In this document: positions 1-9,086 of the stretch, one piece after another
Layout of the letters: every line of letters starts with the position of its first letter
How positions within the stretch are numbered: position 1 is the first letter of the stretch
From: Fibrobacterota bacterium
GTDB taxonomy: Bacteria > Fibrobacterota > Fibrobacteria > UBA11236
Length of the DNA: 57,710 nt
Assembly: GCA_019509785.1 (NCBI GenBank)
Contig: JAEKLQ010000068.1
Coordinates: forward strand, 1 to 57,710
Reading direction: 5' to 3'
Program-made: the position numbers and the translations under genes
Notes under the pieces: model-generated
Database searches by the model: none
Seen by the model: the letters and a program-made list of their open reading frames with translations, nothing else
What the model was told of the DNA's origin: nothing

Positions 1-186
1 AGCTACATGCATTTGCGGATCCGCAAAACCTTCTCCGCCAACCTGAAGGATTAATCGTTCACCAACCTCTACCATTACGTTAATGCATCATCCTCGCCCA
101 TTACTTGGGCGCCGTGGGAAGATACGCGGTTCCCTTCCGGCGGCCTGACTTTCTGGCCCACCGGAAGCGGGGCCCCGACGGGCAAT

Positions 187-858
187 GTGGGACTGCTGAA
201 GCAGGTGCGGGATACGCTCGGCGTCACCTGGTTCACTTATGACAGTTCCGCCAGCCTTTCTGGCACGACCAAGATTTTCTCCGACGGTGGCGCGGCGGGG
301 TGGATGGCCCACGTGGACAAGGGGAGGGTGCTTTTCATCAAGAAGTTCACCGATACGCCCTTGGCCAAGAAGGCGCCGGGGACGGAAAACGAATGCGAAC
401 TCTATGTCACGCAAGCGCTGCAGGAAATGGAATTGCAAGGGGCGTACGATGCCATTCCCGCCAACGATTCGGTCGCTTGGGAAGTGAAATGGTTCGTCCG
501 CAAGCTGCCTGATGGCATCGCGATTTCACGCAATAAGGCGTTGGCCGATTTCGTGACTCAAGTGGTTTCCGGCGCCACCACGGGACTCGGAGCGGGGCGT
601 GCCGGAGGGCAGGCGGAATTCCGGTCCGGGATTTCCCGGGAGTCGATCCGCTTGCGGATATCCCGCCCTCTGGAGATGAAAGTTTCCCTGGTCGATGCGC
701 GTGGCAACGCGGGTATCGTATTAGCGGAAGGCCATTTCGATGCCGGCTGGCACGTATTCCATGCTCCGCAAGCACGGAACACGGGACCGGCATGGTTGAT
801 TGTCCGCGCCGCGGGAAGCAATGCGGTATTGTACCGAAGCTTGATACCCGGCCTCTAA
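187..858 (+). CDS. Exported protein, C-terminal part (DUF4380-like, with sorting-type C-terminus), 5' partial
   Basis: Only the 3' part of this gene lies in the window. The frame reads back from 187 (a GTG) to base 1 as protein-like sequence, but an in-frame TAA at 52-54 interrupts it; the text on both sides (LRIRKTFSANLKD, then SFTNLYHYVNASS) reads as one continuous domain. Position 187 is therefore only the first possible restart, not a convincing native start. The region rich in Trp, Phe and Gly resembles DUF4380/mutarotase-like sugar-binding proteins by eye (weak). The last ~65 residues (VSLVDARGNAG, then FDAGWHVF) resemble the FlgD/T9SS-like C-terminal domains of secreted Fibrobacterota and Bacteroidota proteins. 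It converges on the GH9 locus with a 23-bp gap. Whether the TAA is a real nonsense mutation or an assembly error cannot be told here. Confidence 0.55.
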   Translation: MGLLKQVRDTLGVTWFTYDSSASLSGTTKIFSDGGAAGWMAHVDKGRVLFIKKFTDTPLAKKAPGTENECELYVTQALQEMELQGAYDAIPANDSVAWEVKWFVRKLPDGIAISRNKALADFVTQVVSGATTGLGAGRAGGQAEFRSGISRESIRLRISRPLEMKVSLVDARGNAGIVLAEGHFDAGWHVFHAPQARNTGPAWLIVRAAGSNAVLYRSLIPGL

Positions 859-881
859 ACGGGCCGGTTGGTCTCCGGGTT

Positions 882-2369
882 TCAATTCCTCCGCAATAGC
901 CCGATGATCTTCGAGGACGAAATGGCTGCCTGCTTGGTTGCGCCCAAGGGGACGATGTTCACCTTCCAGATGTAGGCCCCCGTCCCCGCCCGCGTTCCGT
1001 TCACGGCCTTCCCGTTCCAGATCAACCGTATCCGATAATGCCCCGTCGCTGGGTCCAAGTGGACGGGCGCCGACGCATTTCCGTTCCCGTCCATCAGATT
1101 CGCATCCACGGTGCCCGCGATTCCGGCCACAAAGGCGCCCAGGTTGCTGAAAAGGATGCTTTCGTAGCGGAAGGGCTTGTCGAAGGTGATGAGGATCGAG
1201 GGCTTGGTTACCGAGCCGTCCGCGGCGGATGGGAGAGGTTGGCCGCAGTCCGTGCCCGTGCAGTTCCGGGACAGGCTCCCGACCGAGCCTTGCACGGGGG
1301 TCCAATTGCCGCCGCCGTCCCGGGAGGAGAGGACGAAGGGCGCGCCTTCGGGACCGCTCGATTGGGAATCATACACGCGGGGGTCCCATTGGACGGTGAA
1401 CACCGCCGGCGGCACGGGAGGCAGGCGCTTGCCGCCTTCCACGGGAACCCAGCGGTTGTTGACGGAAGGGCGATTGCCTAATAGGTCGACGATGCCGGCG
1501 GCGATGCGAAGGCTGTCGCCGGGCGCCAAGAGGATCTTTGAATTGGCATCGAGGAGCAACACCAGACGCAAAGGCTGCACGTCCGGCGATGCGAGGACGG
1601 TGATATCGGAGGCGGCGTGGGCGGTTCCTCCCTGCCAATTTAGGAAGGGATGCTTTTCGGAGGGCGTGTAGGTAATGGCCTCGCTGAAAGTCACCGTCAG
1701 GGTATCCGGCAATTCGGGGCTGGAGGCCGGCGCGAGTACGGCCCGGTTCAGGACCGGCCCCACGCTATCGGCCAGGGTGAAGGCCGAGGTACGCGACTTC
1801 CCGCCATCGGTGAGGAAGGACCGTCCCGAATTGCGGTTGTCGCCCGCGAAGCCCGTCGTGCCGGCGGCGAAGGGGGGCTGTAGGACGGCTTCGACCCGCG
1901 TCCCTTGGAAGGTAAAGCCACCCATGGCGGAGGTAAAGGTCTTTTGGGCGGCCGCATCCGGGAACCAGAGTTGTAGGGAGTCCGGGGCGGATTTCAGGGC
2001 CTTCGAGTAATTGACCACGGCCTTGTCCACCGCGCCATCCCCATCGGTATCCAGGTACCACCCGGAGACCGCCTGAGGGAAAGTGGCCGGCGTGTATAGG
2101 TAGGCGTGGGAAGAATCGTCCGGGTCGGTCGGGTCCACATAAGTGACCCATACGCTGTCGCCTTCGCTCATGGCGATTTGGCCCGCTCCCGTTGCAGCGG
2201 GGGAAACGTCCAGGACCGCCACGGGAACGGAGGAACGGAACACCCCCGTCTTCGGCCCTGTTTCGGTCAGGGTAACGCGCAGGCTATCCCCCTGATTGGG
2301 ATTGGCCACCAGCACTTGCAACTGATCGGCGTTCGCCGTGAGGTCGCCGTTCTTGTCCTGCACCTCCAC
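882..2369 (-). CDS. C-terminal part of the GH9 multidomain protein, behind an in-frame TAG
   Basis: This frame of 495 codons is in phase with the upstream GH9 gene. Only the TAG at 2394-2396 and eight codons separate them, and the peptide across the stop (FVNRHF, stop, VIGQTQFIVEVQD) reads as an unbroken beta-rich domain. The GTG at 2369 falls inside a beta strand and has no clear ribosome-binding site, so independent translation is doubtful. The segment contains Ig-like domains of the kind found in large secreted proteins and ends with a FlgD-like C-terminus (WNGKAVNG, then GTGAYIWKV), typical of type IX-like sorting tails. If the TAG is a sequencing error, the full product is about 1,690 residues. 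If real, the cellulase loses its sorting domain and would probably not be anchored or secreted normally. Confidence 0.6.
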   Translation of the reverse strand: MEVQDKNGDLTANADQLQVLVANPNQGDSLRVTLTETGPKTGVFRSSVPVAVLDVSPAATGAGQIAMSEGDSVWVTYVDPTDPDDSSHAYLYTPATFPQAVSGWYLDTDGDGAVDKAVVNYSKALKSAPDSLQLWFPDAAAQKTFTSAMGGFTFQGTRVEAVLQPPFAAGTTGFAGDNRNSGRSFLTDGGKSRTSAFTLADSVGPVLNRAVLAPASSPELPDTLTVTFSEAITYTPSEKHPFLNWQGGTAHAASDITVLASPDVQPLRLVLLLDANSKILLAPGDSLRIAAGIVDLLGNRPSVNNRWVPVEGGKRLPPVPPAVFTVQWDPRVYDSQSSGPEGAPFVLSSRDGGGNWTPVQGSVGSLSRNCTGTDCGQPLPSAADGSVTKPSILITFDKPFRYESILFSNLGAFVAGIAGTVDANLMDGNGNASAPVHLDPATGHYRIRLIWNGKAVNGTRAGTGAYIWKVNIVPLGATKQAAISSSKIIGLLRRN

Positions 2370-2393
2370 GATGAATTGCGTTTGTCCGATGAC

Positions 2394-2396
2394 CTA
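2394..2396 (-). other. In-frame TAG splitting the GH9 protein
   Basis: The TAG lies in exact phase with the frame above and below it. No domain boundary, spacer or new ribosome-binding site accompanies it. The downstream bases (GTCATC) do not match known leaky-stop contexts I can recall. A point mutation or an assembly error is the simplest explanation. Confidence 0.7.
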
Positions 2397-5300
2397 AAAG
2401 TGCCGGTTGACGAAGGCGCAGCCCACGCAACCCTGGCAATTGGGATCGGCGCCTCCGAACAGGGTGATATCGACTTCATTGGGGCCGGGCTTCAGTTTGA
2501 TCGGCACGTTCAGGTTCCAGGCATTGGCCTTGGCGTCGTAGGTTGCGACCTGGGAGACATTGGCGACGCGTTCACCGTTCACCCAAACGTCCGTGAGCTT
2601 GCCCGCGTCCGAGATGGTGACCGTGCCCTTAACGATGGCGGTAGAGGAAGCTTGATCCAGCTTCTTGTAATCCTCAGGAGGATTGTTCAGGGGCGCCGTG
2701 ATCTGCACGTTCATCTGGTAATTCGTAACCTTGGTGGCTTGTTCCTTGCTCGAAGGCGAATAACCCCAGACGAATTGGCCCTTGCGGTATACGGTGATGT
2801 AGGGGTCGACCTCGGTGAAGATGTACTTGGTATCGACATCGTCCTTGGTCCCGGTTTTAATGCCTCCGAAGTCGACGGGATCGCCTTGGGCCCGCGAATG
2901 GGGAGCCCAGCTCCAGTCCTTCGAGCTTGGGACATAGGTGGAGGGCTGGTCGAGTAGATCGTTATGCTCGTTACGTTTGACGAATGTCACGTCGACGCGG
3001 AATCGTGCTCCCGAGGCCATCACGGCGTTTCCCATCGGCAGCGAGACGTACCAAAAATAAGTGTTGGTCGCGGCGTCGAAGGTCTCGTCCATTCGTACCG
3101 GCTTCACGCGCTGGATGAGGGTGTCCAGCCCGGTCTTGAAGGCATTAGTGGGATCGAGATAGCCGGTGGAAAGGTAGGCCTGCCCGATGTCGGCGCGTAC
3201 GCCGAAGTCGGCCATCTGGTCCACAGTCGCGCGCATGTACAAGCGCACATCTAGCGAATCGTAACTTTTGATATCCTGGTTCACGATATTGAAGCCCAGA
3301 TAGGTCTTGCCGTCCAACGGGTAGCTGATCGCGCGGACATCGAATTCCACGTGCTGGATTTTCGTCGTGAAGGTATAGAACTGCCCTTGGTTATCGTCCG
3401 TGATGTCGCCGTCATGCACCTGGGTCGGCGGTTTGCCGGTTCCGTAGACCACCTTGCTATCGTAAGCGCCGTTCGGAGTGTACCAAAGGATCTCCGCCGT
3501 CTTATCGGTGACGTTGCAAACCTTCACCTGGGCGATTTGGGCCGCGCCCGGGGGCTGGGCCAGGGTCGTGAAAACGAACTTGCTCCCGCCGTTATCATTG
3601 AGACCCGAACCCCCTTTGATGTCGACGGCTTCGGCCTGAAAGTAATAAGTGGTGCCAGGCGTCAAACCGGAGAGGACGATGCGATGCTCCATGCCGGCGG
3701 AATCGCCGGCTTTAGTCGTGTTGAGCGCGGTCGCCGAAGTTCCGTAGCGGATTAGGGCGGTGCCGAATCGGCTTTGCCGCACAATGATGATCGCATGATC
3801 GGTGCCGACGTATTCGATTTGCACTTGCACAGCCAAGGGATCCGCGGCCTCGTCGTTGGCCAAGCCCAATGCCGGCAAAAGCATGCTGGTCGTCCCGTCC
3901 AGGCAAGATTCGGAATGATCGTAATCTCCCCAAAATTCATAGTACAAGCCGGAACCGTTCTGGCCTGCCGCAGGATAGCCGCCTTGCAAGGCCCCCACGG
4001 GGGGGCGGTAATGATAAAAAGCGCCGGGCAGATTCGATCCCTCCGGATTGGCTCCGCGATGATGGGGATGATTGAAGTTCTTCGCGCCTACGCCGTAGAT
4101 CATGCTGATGTCCCAGGGGTTCACTCCCAGCATGTAATCCATTTGGCGCACCAGCAGTTGATGCACTTCATCCGCTTTCCAATCCATGGAAGCAGGGGTA
4201 TGCGGCAAGGCTTTGCCTTGCAGATCCTTCGCCATATCGTAATAGCAGAAAATATCTGAGGAGTTGCCTGCGATATAACGGTTATAGACCGGGGTTGCAT
4301 TGGCGCCGATATGGGTGTTGATCTTCCAAAGCGGATCATAGGTCAGGATGTTGCCCCCGTAAAGCTGGGGATTCGATGCCGGTAAGGTGATGGTGCTTGT
4401 GCCGCCTTGCATCCAGCCGAGATTGGCGATGTATCCGAAAGCGACGTCCTCGATTAAATCCAACCGCTGACTGGTAATGCCATAGGTCGCGGCTTGCGCC
4501 GAATCCTTCAGGATCAAGCGATAGAAAGCCCAAAGCGTGGGCATCTGGAGGCTTGCCCAGCAGGTGTTGGCGCCGCCGCGATTGAGGTAGCCTTGGCCGC
4601 TATCGGCGAGCCAACCTGCCGCGAAGGTCCCTTGGACGTAGTAATTGGTGTTCGCGTAGGTCCCTAGGGTGGCGTTGGCAATCAGGTCATTCTTGTATGT
4701 CGTATCCTTCGTGGCCCACAACAAGGCGACCGCCGCCAAGGCCAAATCATCGCGATAAGAAGCATCACCGTTGTAAGCCGAGCTATTCGTGATGGTGAGA
4801 TTGGTCTTTCCGTATGCGTATATCTTCTTGGCGGCCGCCAAGCAGCGATCCGAATAATCTTTGTCGAATGGGGAGTATTGCCGGGAGAAGAAAGCCAACC
4901 CGGCGGCGATTTTCCCGGTGACGTTGGCCCCGACCTCCACGCGTACGTCGCGAACGGGTCCGCCGCGATCATGCGGCAACCCGTCCTGGAATTCCGGCCG
5001 CCCCCACCAGCCATGATCGCCCCCGAAAGATCCGATGGAAGTGATCATCTTCGAGGGATCGCCTTTGGCGAGGTCGTAGGATTTCAAGAAGTAATCCGCG
5101 CCGATTTTGGTTTCGTAGAGCATGTCGGGGACGCCGTCGGTGCGATAGGTATCGTTCTGATTCCTGCCATAATGGTCCGCGTCGCGATCCGGAAGCGTTG
5201 CCGAGTAAAGGCCGAGCATGGCCATGGCATAACCCATGGTTTGGGATTCCTTCAGGTGATCTCCGCAATCAAACCAGCCTCCGGTCAAGGAGCCATCCCC

Positions 5301-5954
5301 ATTGGGACCGTCTTTCATATGCGAGGCGGGATGGAACCAGGAATCGGTATTGCCGTCGCGGTTGACGCCATAGAACTTGAGGAGGGCATCCTTGACCCAG
5401 CTGTAAATCCGGTTGTCGACCATGAAAGGCGCCGAAGTATCGGTGCCGACCACGATGCGGTATTTGCCCGGAGCGATGCTCGTCGGGATTTCACCCTCGG
5501 AAACCGGGCCGGAAAAAATCGGTCCAATCATGGTATAACGCGTGTCGCCGCCGGAGACCAAGGAGGCGTTGTTTGAAGCTTTGATGGAAAGCTGCCCCGA
5601 AGTCGACTGCCCGGTCGCGGTCAGCGTCCCCGTCGCCACCTGCGCCTTCCCCTCATCGATGACCTTGAAAGTCGTTCCCGTCGCGCCCACGGTGTAGAAA
5701 AACTTGCGGTCGGTCGTGCGGTAGCCCGCCTGATTCACCCGGATCTTCGAGAACTTGATGTTCAGGGAATCGCGATAGAGCTGATCCATGGTATCCGGGA
5801 GCGGATTGGCGATTGGCGCGTAGGGGAGAGGTCCTCCCGCCTGGGCGGAGGCGGTCCGGGGCGCCCCCGCCAACAGGCAGGCGGCCGACACGAGGCCGGC
5901 CAGGACGGAATTGCTGAAATGTCTTAGCGCCCGACGCGCCGCGTTTGCGCGCAT
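2394..5954 (-). CDS. Secreted GH9 endoglucanase (cellulase)
   Basis: The 1,186-residue product should be an exported beta-1,4-glucanase. It has a signal peptide (about 1-38), a CelD_N-type E-set domain (KIRVNQAGYRTTDRKFF, about 70-180), then a GH9 catalytic domain (about 185-700). The DCGDH motif places the catalytic-base aspartates at D229 and D232, HPHHR lies at 629-633, and DYDHSESC places the likely catalytic acid at E682. One or two FnIII domains follow (about 705-890), then beta-rich modules. Start: ATG preceded by GAGGGGG about 7 nt upstream. The frame stops at a TAG (2394-2396) but continues in phase into 882-2369, so the native protein was probably longer. Extra Ig/FnIII modules are normal in Fibrobacter cellulases. 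Substrate (cellulose versus mixed-linkage glucan or xyloglucan) cannot be decided. Confidence 0.9.
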   Translation of the reverse strand: MRANAARRALRHFSNSVLAGLVSAACLLAGAPRTASAQAGGPLPYAPIANPLPDTMDQLYRDSLNIKFSKIRVNQAGYRTTDRKFFYTVGATGTTFKVIDEGKAQVATGTLTATGQSTSGQLSIKASNNASLVSGGDTRYTMIGPIFSGPVSEGEIPTSIAPGKYRIVVGTDTSAPFMVDNRIYSWVKDALLKFYGVNRDGNTDSWFHPASHMKDGPNGDGSLTGGWFDCGDHLKESQTMGYAMAMLGLYSATLPDRDADHYGRNQNDTYRTDGVPDMLYETKIGADYFLKSYDLAKGDPSKMITSIGSFGGDHGWWGRPEFQDGLPHDRGGPVRDVRVEVGANVTGKIAAGLAFFSRQYSPFDKDYSDRCLAAAKKIYAYGKTNLTITNSSAYNGDASYRDDLALAAVALLWATKDTTYKNDLIANATLGTYANTNYYVQGTFAAGWLADSGQGYLNRGGANTCWASLQMPTLWAFYRLILKDSAQAATYGITSQRLDLIEDVAFGYIANLGWMQGGTSTITLPASNPQLYGGNILTYDPLWKINTHIGANATPVYNRYIAGNSSDIFCYYDMAKDLQGKALPHTPASMDWKADEVHQLLVRQMDYMLGVNPWDISMIYGVGAKNFNHPHHRGANPEGSNLPGAFYHYRPPVGALQGGYPAAGQNGSGLYYEFWGDYDHSESCLDGTTSMLLPALGLANDEAADPLAVQVQIEYVGTDHAIIIVRQSRFGTALIRYGTSATALNTTKAGDSAGMEHRIVLSGLTPGTTYYFQAEAVDIKGGSGLNDNGGSKFVFTTLAQPPGAAQIAQVKVCNVTDKTAEILWYTPNGAYDSKVVYGTGKPPTQVHDGDITDDNQGQFYTFTTKIQHVEFDVRAISYPLDGKTYLGFNIVNQDIKSYDSLDVRLYMRATVDQMADFGVRADIGQAYLSTGYLDPTNAFKTGLDTLIQRVKPVRMDETFDAATNTYFWYVSLPMGNAVMASGARFRVDVTFVKRNEHNDLLDQPSTYVPSSKDWSWAPHSRAQGDPVDFGGIKTGTKDDVDTKYIFTEVDPYITVYRKGQFVWGYSPSSKEQATKVTNYQMNVQITAPLNNPPEDYKKLDQASSTAIVKGTVTISDAGKLTDVWVNGERVANVSQVATYDAKANAWNLNVPIKLKPGPNEVDITLFGGADPNCQGCVGCAFVNRHF

Positions 5955-6090
5955 GGAACACCCCCTCGGGAAGGCTTGGTGGGGAACAGGGCAGGTGGGG
6001 TTCGTGCGAACTCGAACCTCTCGTGTGGAATTGGGCTATGGATTGGGTTGATGTCGAAATTAGCGGGCTTTTCGTCGCCGGGATACCATT

Positions 6091-6116
6091 CGCCAAGGGG
6101 CCTCAAGGCCCCGGCG
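6091..6116 (-). terminator. GC-rich hairpin after the 6122-6784 gene
   Basis: GGGGCC-TCAA-GGCCCC forms a perfect 6-bp stem extended by a CGCC/GGCG outer stem across an AA bulge. It begins about 5 nt past the stop codon of the minus-strand gene. No T-run follows, so intrinsic termination is uncertain; it may only protect the 3' end. Confidence 0.4.
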
Positions 6117-6121
6117 AACTC

Positions 6122-6784
6122 TTACCAAACGTCCGGGCCGGAGGCTTCTTCCCCTTTGGCGGCCGCCGCGGCTTCTTCCAGCTCCTTGGCCGCCGCGGCA
6201 TACTCCGCGTTCTTATGGGACTTGGCCTTGAAGTGTTCGAGGATGACCTGGAGCTTTTCCTCGGTGAAGGTCAGCTTCATCTGCTTGGTGACCTTGCCCT
6301 TATAGCCCCACTTCTTCATCAATTCCTCGGAGAGCTCGAAGCTGTCCTCGGTGGCGTAAAAGTTCATCTCCGCTGATTGGAAGGCGAAGCATTGGTCCAT
6401 ATCCATGCACTCGGGGGAGGGCGCGCCGGCGGCCTTTTGCTCCATCCATTTATGGATGTGGCGCTTCCGCACCTCGAGGATCTGATCCAGGCGCATGTAT
6501 CCGATGATGAGGAACTTGCCGCGGAACGGCTCGGCCATCCCTTGGTAGCGCGTGCCGAACAGGAAATAGCGGCGGCGGTTCTTCATGGTGGCCAGGCGCG
6601 TCTTGGCGTCCGAGCATTGCAGATAGCCGAAGGTTCCCGTCTCGTAATTCGGGTCCAGAATGGGCAGGCCTTGCTCGTTCAAGGGCTCGCGCACGGGCAG
6701 GGCATGCTGCTTGGACGTATCGAGGTGGATGAGCACCCCTTCGCCCTTGCCGCGGTAGTCCTGCCAGTTTCCCGTGCTCAACAT
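6122..6784 (-). CDS. Hypothetical cytoplasmic protein
   Basis: I do not recognise this 220-residue protein. The ATG at 6784 is preferred over the upstream in-frame codon at 6877, whose extra 31 residues look like non-coding translation. The sequence has no signal peptide or membrane segment. The middle (GYLQCSDAKTRLATMKNRRR, then FLIIGYMRLDQILEVRKRH) alternates strands and charged helices, vaguely like small nucleic-acid or modified-nucleotide-binding folds, but that is only an impression. The C-terminus is a charged helix ending in an Ala/Glu-rich tail (AAAAKELEEAAAAAKGEEA). It lies between the GH9 gene and murI, both on the same strand but each separated by more than 150 bp, so it is probably its own transcription unit. 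Confidence 0.75.
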   Translation of the reverse strand: MLSTGNWQDYRGKGEGVLIHLDTSKQHALPVREPLNEQGLPILDPNYETGTFGYLQCSDAKTRLATMKNRRRYFLFGTRYQGMAEPFRGKFLIIGYMRLDQILEVRKRHIHKWMEQKAAGAPSPECMDMDQCFAFQSAEMNFYATEDSFELSEELMKKWGYKGKVTKQMKLTFTEEKLQVILEHFKAKSHKNAEYAAAAKELEEAAAAAKGEEASGPDVW

Positions 6785-6955
6785 ATGCGCCCTTTCGGCT
6801 GAAAAGGAGGGAGGGAACCGCGGTGTTTCCGGGTTCCGGCAAAGTCTGCCACGGGGGCTTTGTAGGCCCGGTGGCAAAAGGTCAATATAAGGATATGGTC
6901 ATGGAACCGTCAACGGAATCCCGCCCGCGCCGCCCGGTCCCATCTCTCTCGAGAG

Positions 6956-7798
6956 TTAGATCTCGACCCGCTCCGATACCACGCGGTGCCCGAGGAATAC
7001 TTCCGAGAGGCGATCGAAGCCATCGGTTTGATCCGTCGTGAGGAATCGCTGGGTGCCGCCGCGCGATAGCGAGCTTTCGATCTCGCGATGCCGCGAGAGG
7101 TAATCCGCCAGGCTGGGCGCGACGATGTCGCCTTGCACCACGATATCGATCCCGGCCGGAACGCGTTTGCGGATGAGGGGGTGGAGGAGCGGGTAATGGG
7201 TGCAGGCCAACAGCAAAGCGCCGATGCCTCCCTGCGGCCCCCCCTTCGGTGCGGCGGCGCGGGCCAGGTCGAGCGTTTCCTGCCAATACTTGTCGAGGTA
7301 GTATTCGATGCCCGGACCGGAGATCTCGCCCGCTTCCACCAGCGGGACCAGGAGCGGGCAGGCCTTCTGGATCAGGCGCAAACCCGGGGCGAGCTTTTCC
7401 AGCTCGAGCGCGAAACTTCCCGACTTGACCGTGCCTTCGGTGGCCCACAGGGCGACCGCGCGGTCGCGGGGGTAGTCGGCCAGGGCCTCGGCGGAAGGGC
7501 GGATAATGCCGAGCACGCGGCGATCGGGATGCTCCAGGGGGAGGTTCTTCTGCTGGATGGAGCGCAGGGCCTTGGCGGAAGCGGTATTACAGGCGATGAT
7601 GACGAGTTTGCAGCCGCGCGCGAACAGGTGATCGACGCCTTCCTTGGTGAAGCGGTAAATCGCCTCGAAGGAACGGTTGCCGTACGGCGCGCGGGCATTG
7701 TCGCCCAGATATACGTAGTCGTAGGACGGGAAACGGGCGCGTATGCTCCGGAAGATGGAGAGCCCGCCGAACCCCGAATCGAATATTCCAATTTGCAT
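6956..7798 (-). CDS. murI: Glutamate racemase
   Basis: Interconverts L- and D-glutamate, supplying D-Glu for peptidoglycan. The 280 residues match the family length. The N-terminal FDSGFGGLS motif carries the conserved D7-S8 pair, YLGDNARAPYG follows at 30-40, and the two catalytic cysteines sit in ACNTAS (C70) and ACTHYP (C199). Start: ATG at 7798, only about 10-30 bp from the divergent SEC-C gene, so the two promoters must overlap the coding starts. A short CTCTCGAGAG palindrome (6946-6955) follows the stop, without a T-run. Confidence 0.96.
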   Translation of the reverse strand: MQIGIFDSGFGGLSIFRSIRARFPSYDYVYLGDNARAPYGNRSFEAIYRFTKEGVDHLFARGCKLVIIACNTASAKALRSIQQKNLPLEHPDRRVLGIIRPSAEALADYPRDRAVALWATEGTVKSGSFALELEKLAPGLRLIQKACPLLVPLVEAGEISGPGIEYYLDKYWQETLDLARAAAPKGGPQGGIGALLLACTHYPLLHPLIRKRVPAGIDIVVQGDIVAPSLADYLSRHREIESSLSRGGTQRFLTTDQTDGFDRLSEVFLGHRVVSERVEI

Positions 7799-7832
7799 TA
7801 TTTAGATTATGCGGGGTGGTTTCCCGATCCGC

Positions 7833-9086
7833 ATGGACGCAAGCAAATTAAGGAATAGTTGCATTTGCGGCAATACCCGGCCCTATCTGGAATGCTGCGG
7901 CCGTTACGCCGATCCCCAGACGGCGGGATCGACGGAGGCCCCCGAATCCGAGGCCGCGTGCTATCATGCGTTCCGGCATGGCTTGCACGAATTGTCCATG
8001 GCCCTCTTCCCCTTGCGATCCCTGTACCAGGCCTATTGGGAAAAGCTCGGCAAGGAGGATTATCCGCATGATATGCTCATGGAGGATGCGGATTACGCCC
8101 GGGCCATCGTCGAGAATTTCTTTTGGGATCATTTCGTGCAATACTCGGACGCGCGCCCCATCCTGCGCACCGCCCGCGAATTGGAAAGCAAGGACCTGCG
8201 TTTGGCCCACGATCTGATGCAATGGTCCTATGCCCCCGTTTGGTTCTATCGCGTGGTGGAGCGGAATGAGCGCACCGCGCGGCTGGCCAACCTGGGCAAT
8301 CTCAAGACCCACGTGGTGATGCATGGAGGCCGTATGCCGGCGGTGGGCGAAGGGGTCATCACGCGCATCCTTCCCTTTCGCGGACGCGAGTATTGCGGCC
8401 ATGCGGTGTTGTCTTTCGGCGACGGCGAGCGCCCGGCCAATGCCGTGGGGGCGGCGCGCCTGGATTCGCTTTTCCGCGCCGGTTGCCGCGATCTGGGGGT
8501 TAAGCCTTCCGTTACCTTGCGGCCGGACGTGCATTGCGACGAATGGCGCCGCCATGGCGCGGCCTTCCTCGCGCTCTGGCGCGCCGAGATCTACGATGCC
8601 GCGGTGGGCCGCCCCACCCGCCCTTCCGAAGATGCCGCCTCGAGCCCGATCTTCAGCTTGGCAATCCGGAACCGCGAGGCCCTGGTGGGCGCCCTGGGTA
8701 AGGCCCAGGAGGTCCGCCCCGCGGGCGCCGGGCAATGGGAATTGCGTTACCGTTCCTTGCGATTGGCGCGCATCGAGATCAAGGGGGGAAACCTGCTGGT
8801 TACGGTGGCGGACGCGGCTTTCCGGGCCTACGTACGCGATTGGCTGTCGGAGCGCCTGGGCCAGTCGGTGAGCCCGCCCGAGGAAAGCGCGGCGGAATCC
8901 TTGCCCGGCGATAGCGCCGAGTCGCAAGACATGTGGATCCACACCCCTTTGGATCTGCTGAACGGACAGACCCCGATTCAGGCCAGCATCCATGACCTGG
9001 GTCGGCGGCGTTTGAATCTGATCCTCAAGGATATGATCCGGCAAGGCCGGGACGTTACCTCGCTAAGAAAGCAACTCGGGCTGTGA
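7833..9086 (+). CDS. SEC-C zinc-motif protein with MbcA/ParS-like C-terminus
   Basis: About 417 residues from ATG 7833; an in-frame ATG at 7809 adds eight residues but lacks a visible ribosome-binding site. The N-terminus carries a SEC-C-like zinc-binding motif (CICGNTRPYLECCG). The last ~50 residues (WIHTPLDLLNGQTPIQAS, then GRRRLNLILKDM) resemble the DUF2384 (MbcA/ParS/Xre antitoxin C-terminal) signature that also ends many SEC-C proteins. The centre is an unassigned cytoplasmic domain with many aromatic residues. It heads a tight operon: its stop overlaps the GTG start of the next gene by 4 bp. SEC-C domains bind zinc and sometimes SecB; no specific role can be assigned. Confidence 0.75.
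   Translation: MDASKLRNSCICGNTRPYLECCGRYADPQTAGSTEAPESEAACYHAFRHGLHELSMALFPLRSLYQAYWEKLGKEDYPHDMLMEDADYARAIVENFFWDHFVQYSDARPILRTARELESKDLRLAHDLMQWSYAPVWFYRVVERNERTARLANLGNLKTHVVMHGGRMPAVGEGVITRILPFRGREYCGHAVLSFGDGERPANAVGAARLDSLFRAGCRDLGVKPSVTLRPDVHCDEWRRHGAAFLALWRAEIYDAAVGRPTRPSEDAASSPIFSLAIRNREALVGALGKAQEVRPAGAGQWELRYRSLRLARIEIKGGNLLVTVADAAFRAYVRDWLSERLGQSVSPPEESAAESLPGDSAESQDMWIHTPLDLLNGQTPIQASIHDLGRRRLNLILKDMIRQGRDVTSLRKQLGL

Noticed and set aside
1-2396. Reassigned stop codons (TAA and TAG read as sense)
   Set aside because: Other genes in the window end normally with TAA, TAG and TGA at expected lengths, so mutation or sequence error is simpler.
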